From Halictus rubicundus (lineage: Eukaryota > Arthropoda > Insecta > Hymenoptera > Halictidae), in the NCBI RefSeq assembly GCF_050948215.1, contig NW_027488567.1, positions 558,001-622,000 of the forward strand: 64,000 nt of DNA, in the 5' to 3' direction. This document shows positions 1 through 14,790 of this stretch, one piece after another. The notes below the pieces were generated by a model, which made no database searches, was not told the origin of the DNA, and was given only the letters and a program-made list of their open reading frames with translations. The stretch's first letter is position 1, and every line of letters starts with the position of its first letter. Both the position numbers and the translations under genes were made by a program.

Positions 1-3000
1 TAATATCATCTATCCTATCCTATTCTCTATCCTATCCTATATTCTATCCTATCCTATCTTCAATTCTTTCCTATGCTCTATCATCTGCTCTATCCTCTCC
101 TATCCTCAATCCTATCCTATCCTCTATCCGATCCTATCCTCTATCCTATCCAATCCTATATCCTATCCTCTATCCTATCCTATCCTCCATCCTATCCTAT
201 CCTCTATCCTATAATATCATCTATCCTATCCTATCCTCTATCCTATCCTATCCTGTATCGTCTCCTATCCTCTATGCTATCCAATCCCCTATGTTATCCT
301 CTATCCTATCCTATCCTCTATAATATCCTATCCTCTATCCTATCCTATCCTCTGTCCTATAATATCCTCTATCCTATCCTATCCTCTATCCTATCCTATC
401 CTCTATCCTATCCTATCCTCTATCCTATCCTATCCTCTATCCTATCCTATCCTCTATCCTATCCTCTCCTGTATCCTATCCTATCAACTATCCTATCCTA
501 TCGTCTATCCTATCCTATCCTCTATAATATCCTATCCTCTATCCTATCATATCATCTGTCCTATCATATCCTCTATCCTATCCTATCCTCTATCCTATCC
601 TATCCTCTATCCTATCCTATCCTCTATCCTGTCCTATACTCCATCCTATCCTATCCTCTATCCTATAACATCATCTATCCTATCCTATCCTCTATCCTAT
701 CCTATCCTCTATCCTATCCTATCCTCTATCCTATCCTATCCTCTATCCTATCCTATCCTCTATCCTATCCTATCCTCTATCCTATCCTATCCTCTATCCT
801 ATCCTATCCTCTATCCTATCCTATCCTGTATCCTATCCTATCAACTATCCTATCCTATCCTCTATCCTATCCTATCCTTTATCCTATCCTATCCTCTATC
901 CTATCCTATCCTCTGTCCTATCCTATCCTCTATCCTATCCTATCCTCTATCCTATCCTATCCTCTATCGTATCCTATCCTCTATAATGTCGTATCCTCTA
1001 TAATATCGTATCCTCTATAATATCATATCCTGTATCCTATCCTGTCCTCTTTCCTATCCTATCCTCAATCCTATCCTATTCTCTATGGTCTCCTCTCCTC
1101 TATCCTATCCAATACCCTATGTTATCCTCTATCCGATCTTATCCTCTATCCTATCCTATCCTCTATAACATCGTATCCTCTATAATATCGTATCCTCTGT
1201 AATATCGTATCCTGTATCATATCCTGTAATATTTCCTATCCTATCATCAATCCTATCCTATCCTCTATGGTCTCCTATCCTCTATCCTATCCAATCCCCT
1301 ATGTTATCCTCTATCCTATCTTATCCTCTATCCTATCCTAACCTCCATCCTATCCTATCCTCTATCCTATCCTATCCTCCATCCTATCCTATCCTCTATC
1401 CTATAATATCATCTATCATATCCAATTCTCTATCCTATCCTATATTCTATCCTATCCTATCCTCTATCCTATAATATCCCCTATCCTATCCTATCCTCTA
1501 TCCTATCCAATCCTCTACCGTCTCCTATTCTGTATCCGATCCAGTCCCCTATCCTCTATCCTATCCTATTCTCTATCCTATCCTCTATCGTATCCTATCC
1601 TCTATCCTATCCTATCCTCTATCTTCTCCTATCCTCTATCCTATCCCATCCTCAATCCTATCCTATCCTCAATTCTATCGTATACTCCATACTATCCTAA
1701 CCGCTATCCTATCCTATCCTCTATCCTATCCTATACTCTATCCTCTCCTATCCTCTATCCTATCCTATCCTCCATCCTATCCTATCCTCTATCCTATAAT
1801 ATCATCTATCCTATCCTATCGTCTATCGTCTCCTATCCTCTATGCTATCCAATCCCCTATGTTATCCTCTATCCTATCCTATCCTCTATAATATCCTATC
1901 CTCTATTCTATACTATCCTCTGTCCTATCCTATCCTCTATCCTATCCTATCCTCTATCCTATCCTATCCTATCCTCTATCCTATCCTAACCTCTATCCTA
2001 TCCTATCCTCTATCCTATCCTATCCTGTATCCTATCCTATCAACTATCCTATCCTATCCTCTATCCTATCCTATCCTATCAACTATCCTATCCTATCCTT
2101 TATCCTATCCTATCGTCTATCCTATCCTATCCTCTATCCTATCCTATCCTCTGTCCTATCCTATCCTCTCTCCTATCCTATCCTCTATAATATCCTATCC
2201 TCTATCCTATCCTATCCTCTGTCCTATAATATCCTCTATCCTATCCTATCCTCTATCCTATCCTATCCTCTATCCTATCCTATCCTCTATCCTGTCCTAT
2301 ACTCCATCCTATCCTATCCTCTATTCTATAACATCATCTATCCTATCCTATCCTCTATCCTATCCTATCCTCTATCCTATCCTATCCTCTATCCTCTCCT
2401 ATCCTCTATCCTATCCTATCCTCTATCCTATCCTATCCTCTGTCCTATCCTATCCTCTCTCCTATCCTATCCTCTATAATATCCTATCCTCTATCCTATC
2501 CTATCCTCTATAATATCCTATCCTCTATCCTATCCTATCCTCTGTCCTATAATATCCTCTATCCTATCCTATCCTCTATCCTATCCTATCCTCTATCCTA
2601 TCCTATCCTCTATCCTATCCTATCCTCTATCCTATCCTATCCTCTATCCTATCCTATCCTCTATCCTATCCTATCCTCTATCCTATCCTCTCCTGTATCC
2701 TATCCTATCAACTATCCTAACCTATCGTCTATCCTATCCTATCCTCTATAATATCCTATCCTCTATCCTATCCTATCCTCTGTCCTATCATATCCTCTAT
2801 CCTATCCTATCCTCTATCCTATCCTATCCTCTATCCTATCCTATCCTCTATCCTGTCCTATACTCCATCCTATCCTATCCTCTATCCTATAACATCATCT
2901 ATCCTATCCTATCCTCTATCCTATCCTATCCTCTATCCTATCCTATCCTCTATCCTATCCTATCCTCTATCCTATCCTGTCCTCTATCCTATCCTATCCT

Positions 3001-3669
3001 TTATCCTATCCTATCCTCTAGCCTATCCTATCCTCTGTCCTATCCTATCCTCTATCCTATCCTATCCTCTATCCTATCCTATCCTCTATCCTATCCTATC
3101 CTCTATCGTCTCCTATCCTCTATCCTATCCTCTATCCTATCCTATCCTCTATCCTATCCTATCCTCTATCCTATCCTATCCTGTATCCTATCCTATCAAC
3201 TATCCTATCCTATCCTCTATCCTATCCTATAATATCAACTATCCTATCCTATCCTCTATCCTATCCTATCCTCTATCCTATCCTATCCTCTATCCTATCC
3301 TATCCTCTGTCCTATCCTATCCTCTCTCCTATCCTATCCTCTATCCTATCCTATCCTCTCCTATCCTATCCTCTATCCTATCCTATCCTCTATAATATCG
3401 TATCCTCTATAATATCGTATCCTGTATCCTATCCTGTCCTCTTTCCTATCCTATCCTCAATCCTATCCTATCCTCTATCCTTTGGTGTTCTCTATCCTAT
3501 CCAATCCTCTATCCTATCCTATCCTCTATCCTATCCTATCCTCTATCCTATCCTATCCTCTATTATATCCTATCCTCTATCCTATCTTATCCTCTATCCT
3601 ATCCTAACCTCCATCCTATCCTATCCTCTATCCTATCCTATCCTCCATCCTATCCTATCCTCTATCCTA
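1..3669. repeat. Class A higher-order block, copy A1
   Basis: Runs of consensus 17-mers alternate with variant monomers in a fixed order. Landmarks in order are TATGCTCTATCATCTGCTC near 73, ATAATGTCGT at 983, CTATGGTCTCC near 1083 and 1266, AATATTTCC near 1229, ACCGTCTCC near 1517, ATCGTATACTCC near 1677, CATCAACTATCC near 2040 and 2078, and TTTGGTGTTC at 3481. The block is repeated from 3670: the offset is 3669 bp at the left end and 3720 bp from about 1020 to 2680. The 51-bp difference is three monomers. Between 1021 and about 2640 I saw one substitution (G at 1199, A at 4919), so the duplication looks recent or homogenised. From about 3000 to 3480 the two copies no longer align simply, so the right part is a local mosaic. 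Confidence 0.85.
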
Positions 3670-6600
3670 TAATATCATCTATCCTATCCTATTCTCTATC
3701 CTATCCTATATTCTATCCTATCCTATCTTCAATTCTTTCCTATGCTCTATCATCTGCTCTATCCTCTCCTATCCTCAATCCTATCCTATCCTCTATCCGA
3801 TCCTATCCTCTATCCTATCCAATCCTATATCCTATCCTCTATCCTATCCTATCCTCCATCCTATCCTATCCTCTATCCTATAATATCATCTATCCTATCC
3901 CATCCTCTATCCTATCCTATCCTCTATCGTCTCCTATCCTCTATGCTATCCAATCCCCTATGTTATCCTCTATCCTATCCTATCCTCTATAATATCCTAT
4001 CCTCTATCCTATCCTATCCTCTGTCCTATAATATCCTCTATCCTATCCTATCCTCTATCCTATCCTATCCTCTATCCTATCCTATCCTCTATCCTATCCT
4101 ATCCTCTATCCTATCCTATCCTCTATCCTATCCTATCCTCTATCCTATCCTCTCCTGTATCCTATCCTATCAACTATCCTATCCTATCGTCTATCCTATC
4201 CTATCCTCTATAATATCCTATCCTCTATCCTATCATATCATCTGTCCTATCATATCCTCTATCCTATCCTATCCTCTATCCTATCCTATCCTCTATCCTA
4301 TCCTATCCTCTATCCTGTCCTATACTCCATCCTATCCTATCCTCTATCCTATAACATCATCTATCCTATCCTATCCTCTATCCTATCCTATCCTCTATCC
4401 TATCCTATCCTCTATCCTATCCTATCCTCTATCCTATCCTATCCTCTATCCTATCCTATCCTCTATCCTATCCTATCCTCTATCCTATCCTATCCTCTAT
4501 CCTATCCTATCCTCTATCCTATCCTATCCTCTATCCTATCCTATCCTCTATCCTATCCTATCAACTATCCTATCCTATCCTCTATCCTATCCTATCCTTT
4601 ATCCTATCCTATCCTCTATCCTATCCTATCCTCTGTCCTATCCTATCCTCTATCCTATCCTATCCTCTATCCTATCCTATCCTCTATCGTATCCTATCCT
4701 CTATAATGTCGTATCCTCTATAATATCGTATCCTCTATAATATCATATCCTGTATCCTATCCTGTCCTCTTTCCTATCCTATCCTCAATCCTATCCTATT
4801 CTCTATGGTCTCCTCTCCTCTATCCTATCCAATACCCTATGTTATCCTCTATCCGATCTTATCCTCTATCCTATCCTATCCTCTATAACATCGTATCCTC
4901 TATAATATCGTATCCTCTATAATATCGTATCCTGTATCATATCCTGTAATATTTCCTATCCTATCATCAATCCTATCCTATCCTCTATGGTCTCCTATCC
5001 TCTATCCTATCCAATCCCCTATGTTATCCTCTATCCTATCTTATCCTCTATCCTATCCTAACCTCCATCCTATCCTATCCTCTATCCTATCCTATCCTCC
5101 ATCCTATCCTATCCTCTATCCTATAATATCATCTATCATATCCAATTCTCTATCCTATCCTATATTCTATCCTATCCTATCCTCTATCCTATAATATCCC
5201 CTATCCTATCCTATCCTCTATCCTATCCAATCCTCTACCGTCTCCTATTCTGTATCCGATCCAGTCCCCTATCCTCTATCCTATCCTATTCTCTATCCTA
5301 TCCTCTATCGTATCCTATCCTCTATCCTATCCTATCCTCTATCTTCTCCTATCCTCTATCCTATCCCATCCTCAATCCTATCCTATCCTCAATTCTATCG
5401 TATACTCCATACTATCCTAACCGCTATCCTATCCTATCCTCTATCCTATCCTATACTCTATCCTCTCCTATCCTCTATCCTATCCTATCCTCCATCCTAT
5501 CCTATCCTCTATCCTATAATATCATCTATCCTATCCTATCGTCTATCGTCTCCTATCCTCTATGCTATCCAATCCCCTATGTTATCCTCTATCCTATCCT
5601 ATCCTCTATAATATCCTATCCTCTATTCTATACTATCCTCTGTCCTATCCTATCCTCTATCCTATCCTATCCTCTATCCTATCCTATCCTATCCTCTATC
5701 CTATCCTAACCTCTATCCTATCCTATCCTCTATCCTATCCTATCCTGTATCCTATCCTATCAACTATCCTATCCTATCCTCTATCCTATCCTATCCTATC
5801 AACTATCCTATCCTATCCTTTATCCTATCCTATCGTCTATCCTATCCTATCCTCTATCCTATCCTATCCTCTGTCCTATCCTATCCTCTCTCCTATCCTA
5901 TCCTCTATAATATCCTATCCTCTATCCTATCCTATCCTCTGTCCTATAATATCCTCTATCCTATCCTATCCTCTATCCTATCCTATCCTCTATCCTATCC
6001 TATCCTCTATCCTGTCCTATACTCCATCCTATCCTATCCTCTATTCTATAACATCATCTATCCTATCCTATCCTCTATCCTATCCTATCCTCTATCCTAT
6101 CCTATCCTCTATCCTCTCCTATCCTCTATCCTATCCTATCCTCTATCCTATCCTATCCTCTGTCCTATCCTATCCTCTCTCCTATCCTATCCTCTATAAT
6201 ATCCTATCCTCTATCCTATCCTATCCTCTATAATATCCTATCCTCTATCCTATCCTATCCTCTGTCCTATAATATCCTCTATCCTATCCTATCCTCTATC
6301 CTATCCTATCCTCTATCCTATCCTATCCTCTATCCTATCCTATCCTCTATCCTATCCTATCCTCTATCCTATCCTATCCTCTATCCTATCCTCTCCTGTA
6401 TCCTATCCTATCAACTATCCTAACCTATCGTCTATCCTATCCTATCCTCTATAATATCCTATCCTCTATCCTATCCTATCCTCTGTCCTATCATATCCTC
6501 TATCCTATCCTATCCTCTATCCTATCCTATCCTCTATCCTATCCTATCCTCTATCCTATCCTATCCTCTATCCTGTCCTATACTCCATCCTATCCTATCC

Positions 6601-6926
6601 TCTATCCTATAACATCATCTATCCTATCCTATCCTCTATCCTATCCTATCCTCTATCCTATCCTATCCTCTATCCTATCCTATCCTCTATCCTATCCTGT
6701 CCTCTATCCTATCCTATCCTCTATCCTATCCTATCCTCTATCCTATCCTATCCTCTATCCTATCCTATCCTGTATCCTATCCTATCAACTATCCTATCCT
6801 ATCCTCTATCCTATCCTATCCTTTATCCTATCCTATCCTCTATCCTATCCTATCCTCTGTCCTATCCTATCCTCTATCCTATCCTATCCTCTATCCTATC
6901 CTATCCTCTATCGTATCCTATCCTCT
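3670..6926. repeat. Class A higher-order block, copy A2
   Basis: This is the second copy of the block at the window start, with the same landmarks in the same order: the TATGCTCTATCATCTGCTC element near 3742, ATAATGTCGT at 4703, CTATGGTCTCC near 4803 and 4986, and the double CATCAACTATCC near 5760 and 5798. Against the first copy the offset is 3720 bp over most of its length, shifts by 17 bp near 6394 (one monomer fewer) and returns to 3720 by about 6540. Similarity ends near 6720, where this copy continues with consensus monomers leading to the next ATAATGTCGT at 6927. That next landmark is only 2224 bp after the previous one, so the shorter class A period starts here. Confidence 0.85.
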
Positions 6927-9900
6927 ATAATGTCGTATCCTCTATAATATCGTATCCTCTATAATATCATATCCTGTATCCTATCCTGTCCTCTTTCCTA
7001 TCCTATCCTCAATCCTATCCTATTCTCTATGGTCTCCTCTCCTCTATCCTATCCAATACCCTATGTTATCCTCTATCCGATCTTATCCTCTATCCTATCC
7101 TATCCTCTATAACATCGTATCCTCTATAATATCGTATCCTCTATAATATCGTATCCTGTATCATATCCTGTAATATTTCCTATCCTATCATCAATCCTAT
7201 CCTATCCTCTATGGTCTCCTATCCTCTATCCTATCCAATCCCCTATGTTATCCTCTATCCTATCTTATCCTCTATCCTATCCTAACCTCCATCCTATCCT
7301 ATCCTCTATCCTATCCTATCCTCCATCCTATCCTATCCTCTATCCTATCCTATCCTCTATCTTCTCCTATCTTCTATCCTATCCCATCCTCAATCCTATC
7401 CTATCCTCAATTCTATCGTATACTCCATACTATCCTAACCGCTATCCTATCCTATCCTCTATCCTATCCTATACTCTATCCTCTCCTATCCTCTATCCTA
7501 TCCTATCCTCCATCCTATCCTATCCTCTATCCTATAATATCATCTATCCTATCCTATCGTCTATCGTCTCCTATCCTCTATGCTATCCAATCCCCTATGT
7601 TATCCTCTATCCTATCCTATCCTCTATAATATCCTATCCTCTATTCTATACTATCCTCTGTCCTATCCTATCCTCTATCCTATCCTATCCTTTATCCTAT
7701 CCTATCCTATCCTCTATCCTATCCTAACCTCTATCCTATCCTATCCTCTATCCTATCCTATCCTGTATCCTATCCTATCAACTATCCTATCCTATCCTCT
7801 ATCCTATCCTATCCTATCAACTATCCTATCCTATCCTTTATCCTATCCTATCGTCTATCCTATCCTATCCTCTATCCTATCCTATCCTCTGTCCTATCCT
7901 ATCCTCTCTCCTATCCTATCCTCTATAATATCCTATCCTCTATCCTATCCTATCCTCTGTCCTATAATATCCTCTATCCTATCCTATCCTCTATCCTATC
8001 CTATCCTCTATCCTATCCTATCCTCTATCCTGTCCTATACTCCATCCTATCCTATCCTCTATTCTATAACATCATCTATCCTATCCTATCCTCTATCCTA
8101 TCCTATCCTCTATCCTATCCTATCCTCTATCCTCTCCTATCCTCTATCCTATCCTATCATCTATCCTATCCTATCCTGTATCCTATCCTATCAACTATCC
8201 TATCCTATCCTCTATCCTATCCTATCCTATCAACTATCCTATCCTATCCTTTATCCTATCCTATCGTCTATCCTATCCTATCCTCTATCCTATCCTATCC
8301 TCTGTCCTATCCTATCCTCTCTCCTATCCTATCCTCTATAATATCCTATCCTCTATCCTATCCTATCCTCTGTCCTATAATATCCTCTATCCTATCCTAT
8401 CCTCTATCCTATCCTATCCTCTATCCTATCCTATCCTCTTTCCTGTCCTATACTCCATCCTATCCTATCCTCTATTCTATAACATCATCTATCCTATCCT
8501 ATCCTCTATCCTATCCTATCCTCTATCCTATCCTATCCTCTTTCCTATCCTATCCTCAATCCTATCCTATCCTCTATGGTCTCCTCTCCTCAATCCTATC
8601 CAATCCCCTATGTTATCCTCTATCCTATCTTATCCTCTATCCTATCCTAACCTCCATCCTATCCTATCCTCTATCCTATCCTATCCTCCATCCTATCCTA
8701 TCCTCTATCCTATCCTATCCTATCCTCTATCCTATCCTATCCTCTATCCTATCCTATCCTCTATCCTATCCTATCCTCTATCCTATCCTATCCTGTATCC
8801 TATCCTATCAACTATCCTATCCTATCCTCTATCCTATCCTATCCTATCAACTATCCTATCCTATCCTTTATCCTATCCTATCGTCTATCCTATCCTATCC
8901 TCTATCCTATCCTATCCTCTGTCCTATCCTATCCTCTCTCCTATCCTATCCTCTATCCTATCTTATCCTCTATCCTATCCTAACCTCCATCCTATCCTAT
9001 CCTCTGTCCTATCCTATCCTCTCTCCTATCCTATCCTCCATCCTATCCTATCCTCTATCCTATCCTATCCTCTATCCTATCCTATCCTGTATCCTATCCT
9101 ATCAACTATCCTATCCTATCCTCTATCCTATCCTATCCTCTATAATATCCTATCCTCTATCCTATCCTATCCTCCGTCCTATAATATCCTCTATCCTATC
9201 CTATCCTCTATCCTATCCTATCCTCTATCCTATCCTATTCTCTATCCTATCCTATCCTCTATAATATCGTATCCTCTATAATATCGTATCCTGTATCCTA
9301 TCCTGTCCTCTTTCCTATCCTATCCTCAATCCTATCCTATCCTCTATGGTCTCCTCTCCTCAATCCTATCCAATCCCCTATGTTATCCTCTATCCTATCT
9401 TATCCTCTATCCTATCCTATCCTCTATCCTATCCTATACTCTATCCTATCCTATCCTGTATCCTATCCTATCAACTATCCTATCCTATCCTCTATCCTAT
9501 CCTATCCTATCAACTATCCTATCCTATCCTTTATCCTATCCTATCGTCTATCCTATCCTATTCTCTATCCTATTCTATCCTCTATAATATCGTATCCTCT
9601 ATAATATCGTATCCTGTATCCTATCCTGTCCTCTTTCCTATCCTATCCTCAATCCTATCCAATCCCCTATGTTATCCTCTATCCTATCTTATCCTCTATC
9701 CTATCCTAACCTCCATCCTATCCTATCCTCTATCCTATCCTATCCTCCATCCTATCCTATCCTCTATCCTATCCTATCCTATCCTCTATCCTATCCTATC
9801 CTCTGTCCTATCCTATCCTCTCTCCTATCCTATCCTCTATAATATCCTATCCTCTATCCTATCCTATCCTCTGTCCTATAATATCCTCTATCCTATCCTA

Positions 9901-11650
9901 TCCTCTATCCTATCCTATCCTCTATCCTATCCTATCCTCTATCCTGTCCTATACTCCACCCTATCCTATCCTCTATTCTATAACATCATCTATCCTATCC
10001 TATCCTCTATCCTATCCTATCCTCTATCCTATCCTATCCTCTTTCCTATCCTATCCTCAATCCTATCCTATCCTCTATGGTCTCCTCTCCTCAATCCTAT
10101 CCAATCCCCTATGTTATCCTCTATCCTATCTTATCCTCTATCCTATCCTAACCTCCATCCTATCCTATCCTCCATCCTATCCTATCCTCCATCCTATCCT
10201 ATCCTCTATCCTATCCTATCCTATCCTCTATCCTATCCTATCCTCTATCCTATCCTATCCTCTATCCTATCCTATCCTCTATCCTATCCTATCCTCTATC
10301 CTATCCTATCCTGTATCCTATCCTATCAACTATCCTATCCTATCCTCTATCCTATCCTATCCTATCAACTATCCTATCCTATCCTTTATCCTATCCTATC
10401 GTCTATCCTATCCTATCCTCTATCCTATCCTATCCTCTATCCTATCCTATCCTCTGTCCTATCCTATCCTCTATCCTATCCTATCCTCTATCCTATCCTA
10501 TTCTCTATCCTATCCTATCCTCTATAATATCGTATCCTCTATAATATCGTATCCTGTATCCTATCCTGTCCTCTTTCCTATCCTATCCTCAATCCTATCC
10601 TATCCTCTATGGTCTCCTCTCCTCAATCCTATCCAATCCCCTATGTTATCCTCTATCCTATCTTATCCTCTATCCTATTCTAACCTCCATCCTATCCTAT
10701 CCTCTATCCTATCCTATCCTCCATCCTATCCTATCCTCTATCCTATCCTATCCTATCCTCTATCCTATCCTATCCTCTGTCCTATCCTATCCTCTCTCCT
10801 ATCCTAGCCTCTATAATATCCTATCCTCTATCCTATCCTATCCTCTGTCCTATAATATCCTCTATCCTATCCTATCCTCTATCCTATCCTATCCTCTATC
10901 CTATCCTATCCTCTATCCTATCCTATCCTCTATCCTGTCCTATACTCCACCCTATCCTATCCTCTATTCTATAACATCATCTATCCTATCCTATCCTCTA
11001 TCCTATCCTATCCTCTATCCTATCCTATCCTCTTTCCTATCCTATCCTCAATCCTATCCTATCCTCTATGGTCTCCTCTCCTCAATCCTATCCTCTTTCC
11101 TATCCTATCCTCAATCCTATCCTATCCTCTATGGTCTCCTCTCCTCAATCCTATCCAATCCCCTATGTTATCCTCTATCCTATCTTATCCTATCCTCTTT
11201 ACCTATCCTATCCTCAATCCTATCCTATCCTCTATGGTCTCCTCTCCTCAATCCTATCCAATCCCCTATGTTATCCTCTATCCTATCTTATCCTCTATCC
11301 TATCCTAACCTCCATCCTATCCTATCCTCTATCCTATCCTATCCTCCATCCTATCCTATCCTCTATCCTATCCTATCCTATCCTCTATCCTATCCTATCC
11401 TCTATCCTATCCTATCCTCTATCCTATCCTATCCTCTATCCTATCCTATCCTGTATCCTATCATATCAACTATCCTTATCCTATCCTCTATCCTATCCTA
11501 TCCTATCAACTATCCTATCCTATCCTTTATCCTATCCTATCCTCTATCCTATCCTATCCTGTATCCTATCCTATCAACTATCCTTATCCTATCCTCTATC
11601 CTATCCTATCCTATCAACTATCCTATCCTATCCTTTATCCTATCCTATCG
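6927..11650. repeat. Class A mosaic with shuffled CAACT and GGTCTCC modules
   Basis: The block begins with an ATAATGTCGT landmark and a class A start. About 200 bp are missing near 7.35 kb relative to the first copy, where the part leading to ATCTTCTCC is skipped. It then becomes a patchwork of modules carrying CATCAACTATCC, CTATGGTCTCC, ACATCATCTATCC and CTAACCTCC in changing order. 7.58-9.2 kb recurs at 18.13-19.8 kb (offset 10551, then 10568 bp). 8.6-10.5 kb recurs at 21.04-22.9 kb (offset 12429, then 12378 bp). 11.2-11.65 kb recurs at 23.31-23.76 kb (offset 12111 bp). The steps of 17 and 51 bp are one and three monomers. Confidence 0.8.
11064..11260. repeat. Three close copies of the CTATGGTCTCC module
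   Basis: The string CTCTATGGTCTCC followed by TCTCCTCAATCC begins at 11064, 11127 and 11230, with spacings of 63 and 103 bp. Elsewhere in class A the module occurs once per several hundred bases. Between the second and third copies lies the unusual string TCTTTACCTATCC (an extra A), seen again only near 23309 as far as I could find. This looks like a local rearrangement inside the mosaic. Confidence 0.8.
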
Positions 11651-14600
11651 TCTATCCTATCCTATCCTCTATCCTATCCTATCCTCTATCCGATCCTATC
11701 CTCTATCCTATCCAATCCTATATCCTATCCTCTATCCTATCCTATCCTCCATCCTATCCTATCCTCTATCCTATAATATCATCTATCCTATCCTATCCTC
11801 TATCCTATCCTATCCTCTATCGTCTCCTATCCTCTATGCTATCCAATCCCCTATGTTATCCTCTATCCTATCCTATCCTCTATAATATCCTATCCTCTAT
11901 CCTATCCTATCCTCTGTCCTATAATATCCTCTATCCTATCCTATCCTCTATCCTATCCTATCCTCTATCCTATCCTATCCTCTATCCTATCCTATCCTCT
12001 ATCCTATCCTATCCTCTATCCTATCCTATCCTCTATCCTATCCTATCCTCTATCCTATCCTCTCCTGTATCCTATCCTATCAACTATCCTATCCTATCGT
12101 CTATCCTATCCTATCCTCTATAATATCCTATCCTCTATCCTATCATATCATCTGTCCTATCATATCCTCTATCCTATCCTATCCTCTATCCTATCCTATC
12201 CTCTATCCTATCCTATCCTCTATCCTGTCCTATACTCCATCCTATCCTATCCTCTATCCTATAACATCATCTATCCTATCCTATCCTCTATCCTATCCTA
12301 TCCTCTATCCTATACTATCCTCTATCCTATCCTATCCTCTATCCTATCCTATCCTCTATCCTATCCTATCCTCTATCCTATCCTATCCTCTATCCTATCC
12401 TATCCTCTATCCTATCCTATCCTGTATCCTATCCTATCAACTATCCTATCCTATCCTCTATCCTATCCTATCCTTTATCCTATCCTATCCTCTATCCTAT
12501 CCTATCCTCTGTCCTATCCTATCCTCTATCCTATCCTATCCTCTATCCTATCCTATCCTCTATCGTATCCTATCCTCTATAATGTCGTATCCTCTATAAT
12601 ATCGTATCCTCTATAATATCATATCCTGTATCCTATCCTGTCCTCTTTCCTATCCTATCCTCAATCCTATCCTATTCTCTATGGTCTCCTCTCCTCTATC
12701 CTATCCAATACCCTATGTTATCCTCTATCCGATCTTATCCTCTATCCTATCCTATCCTCTATAACATCGTATCCTCTATAATATCGTATCCTCTATAATA
12801 TCGTATCCTGTATCATATCCTGTAATATTTCCTATCCTATCATCAATCCTATCCTATCCTCTATGGTCTCCTATCCTCTATCCTATCCAATCCCCTATGT
12901 TATCCTCTATCCTATCTTATCCTCTATCCTATCCTAACCTCCATCCTATCCTATCCTCTATCCTATCCTATCCTCCATCCTATCCTATCCTCTATCCTAT
13001 AATATCATCTATCATATCCAATTCTCTATCCTATCCTATATTCTATCCTATCCTATCCTCTATCCTATAATATCCCCTATCCTATCCTATCCTCTATCCT
13101 ATCCAATCCTCTACCGTCTCCTATTCTGTATCCGATCCAGTCCCCTATCCTCTATCCTATCCTATTCTCTATCCTATCCTCTATCGTATCCTATCCTCTA
13201 TCCTATCCTATCCTCTATCTTCTCCTATCCTCTATCCTATCCCATCCTCAATCCTATCCTATCCTCAATTCTATCGTATACTCCATACTATCCTAACCGC
13301 TATCCTATCCTATCCTCTATCCTATCCTATACTCTATCCTCTCCTATCCTCTATCCTATCCTATCCTCCATCCTATCCTATCCTCTATCCTATAATATCA
13401 TCTATCCTATCCTATCGTCTATCGTCTCCTATCCTCTATGCTATCCAATCCCCTATGTTATCCTCTATCCTATCCTATCCTCTATAATATCCTATCCTCT
13501 ATTCTATACTATCCTCTGTCCTATCCTATCCTCTATCCTATCCTATCCTCTATCCTATCCTATCCTATCCTCTATCCTATCCTAACCTCTATCCTATCCT
13601 ATCCTCTATCCTATCCTATCCTGTATCCTATCCTATCAACTATCCTATCCTATCCTCTATCCTATCCTATCCTATCAACTATCCTATCCTATCCTTTATC
13701 CTATCCTATCGTCTATCCTATCCTATCCTCTATCCTATCCTATCCTCTGTCCTATCCTATCCTCTCTCCTATCCTATCCTCTATAATATCCTATCCTCTA
13801 TCCTATCCTATCCTCTGTCCTATAATATCCTCTATCCTATCCTATCCTCTATCCTATCCTATCCTCTATCCTATCCTATCCTCTATCCTGTCCTATACTC
13901 CATCCTATCCTATCCTCTATTCTATAACATCATCTATCCTATCCTATCCTCTATCCTATCCTATCCTCTATCCTATCCTATCCTCTATCCTCTCCTATCC
14001 TCTATCCTATCCTATCCTCTATCCTATCCTATTCTCTGTCCTATCCTATCCTCTCTCCTATCCTATCCTCTATAATATCCTATCCTCTATCCTATCCTAT
14101 CCTCTATAATATCCTATCCTCTATCCTATCCTATCCTTTGTCCTATAATATCCTCTATCCTATCCTATCCTCTATCCTATCCTATCCTATCCTCTATCCT
14201 ATCCTATCCTCTATCCTATCCTATCCTCTATCCTATCCTATCCTCTATCCTATCCTATCCTCTATCCTATCCTCTCCTGTATCCTATCCTATCAACTATC
14301 CTAACCTATCGTCTATCCTATCCTATCCTCTATAATATCCTATCCTCTATCCTATCCTATCCTCTGTCCTATCATATCCTCTATCCTATCCTATCCTCTA
14401 TCCTATCCTATCCTCTATCCTATCCTATCCTCTATCCTGTCCTATACTCCATCCTATCCTATCCTCTATCCTATAACATCATCTATCCTATCCTATCCTC
14501 TATCCTATCCTATCCTCTATCCTATCCTATCCTCTATCCTATCCTATCCTCTATCCTATCCTGTCCTCTATCCTATCCTATCCTCTATCCTATCCTATCC

Positions 14601-14790
14601 TCTATCCTATCCTATCCTCTATCCTATCCTATCCTGTATCCTATCCTATCAACTATCCTATCCTATCCTCTATCCTATCCTATCCTTTATCCTATCCTAT
14701 CCTCTATCCTATCCTATCCTCTGTCCTATCCTATCCTCTATCCTATCCTATCCTCTATCCTATCCTATCCTCTATCGTATCCTATCCTCT
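11651..14790. repeat. Class A higher-order block, copy A3
   Basis: A chimeric junction near 11.65 kb returns the array to the order seen at the window start: the CTATCCGATCC and CCAATCCTATATCC elements, the CTATGCTATCC element near 11835, then ATAATGTCGT at 12579 and both CTATGGTCTCC modules. From about 12.6 to 14.1 kb it matches the first copy at an offset of 11596 bp, confirmed at two landmarks (1081 to 12677 and 1842 to 13438). The ATAATGTCGT spacing to the next unit is 2212 bp, the shortest class A period seen. It lacks the roughly 143-bp TATGCTCTATCATCTGCTC insert that the next two units carry. Confidence 0.85.

Noticed and set aside
983..1020. CTATAATATCG elements as TATA-type promoters
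   Set aside because: They recur many times as ordinary variant monomers with no nearby gene or transcript evidence; AT-richness alone is not enough.
3481..3490. TTTGGTGTTC as a transposon footprint or target-site scar
   Set aside because: No flanking duplication or inverted repeat is visible and only about ten bases depart from the array. I kept it only as a lineage marker.
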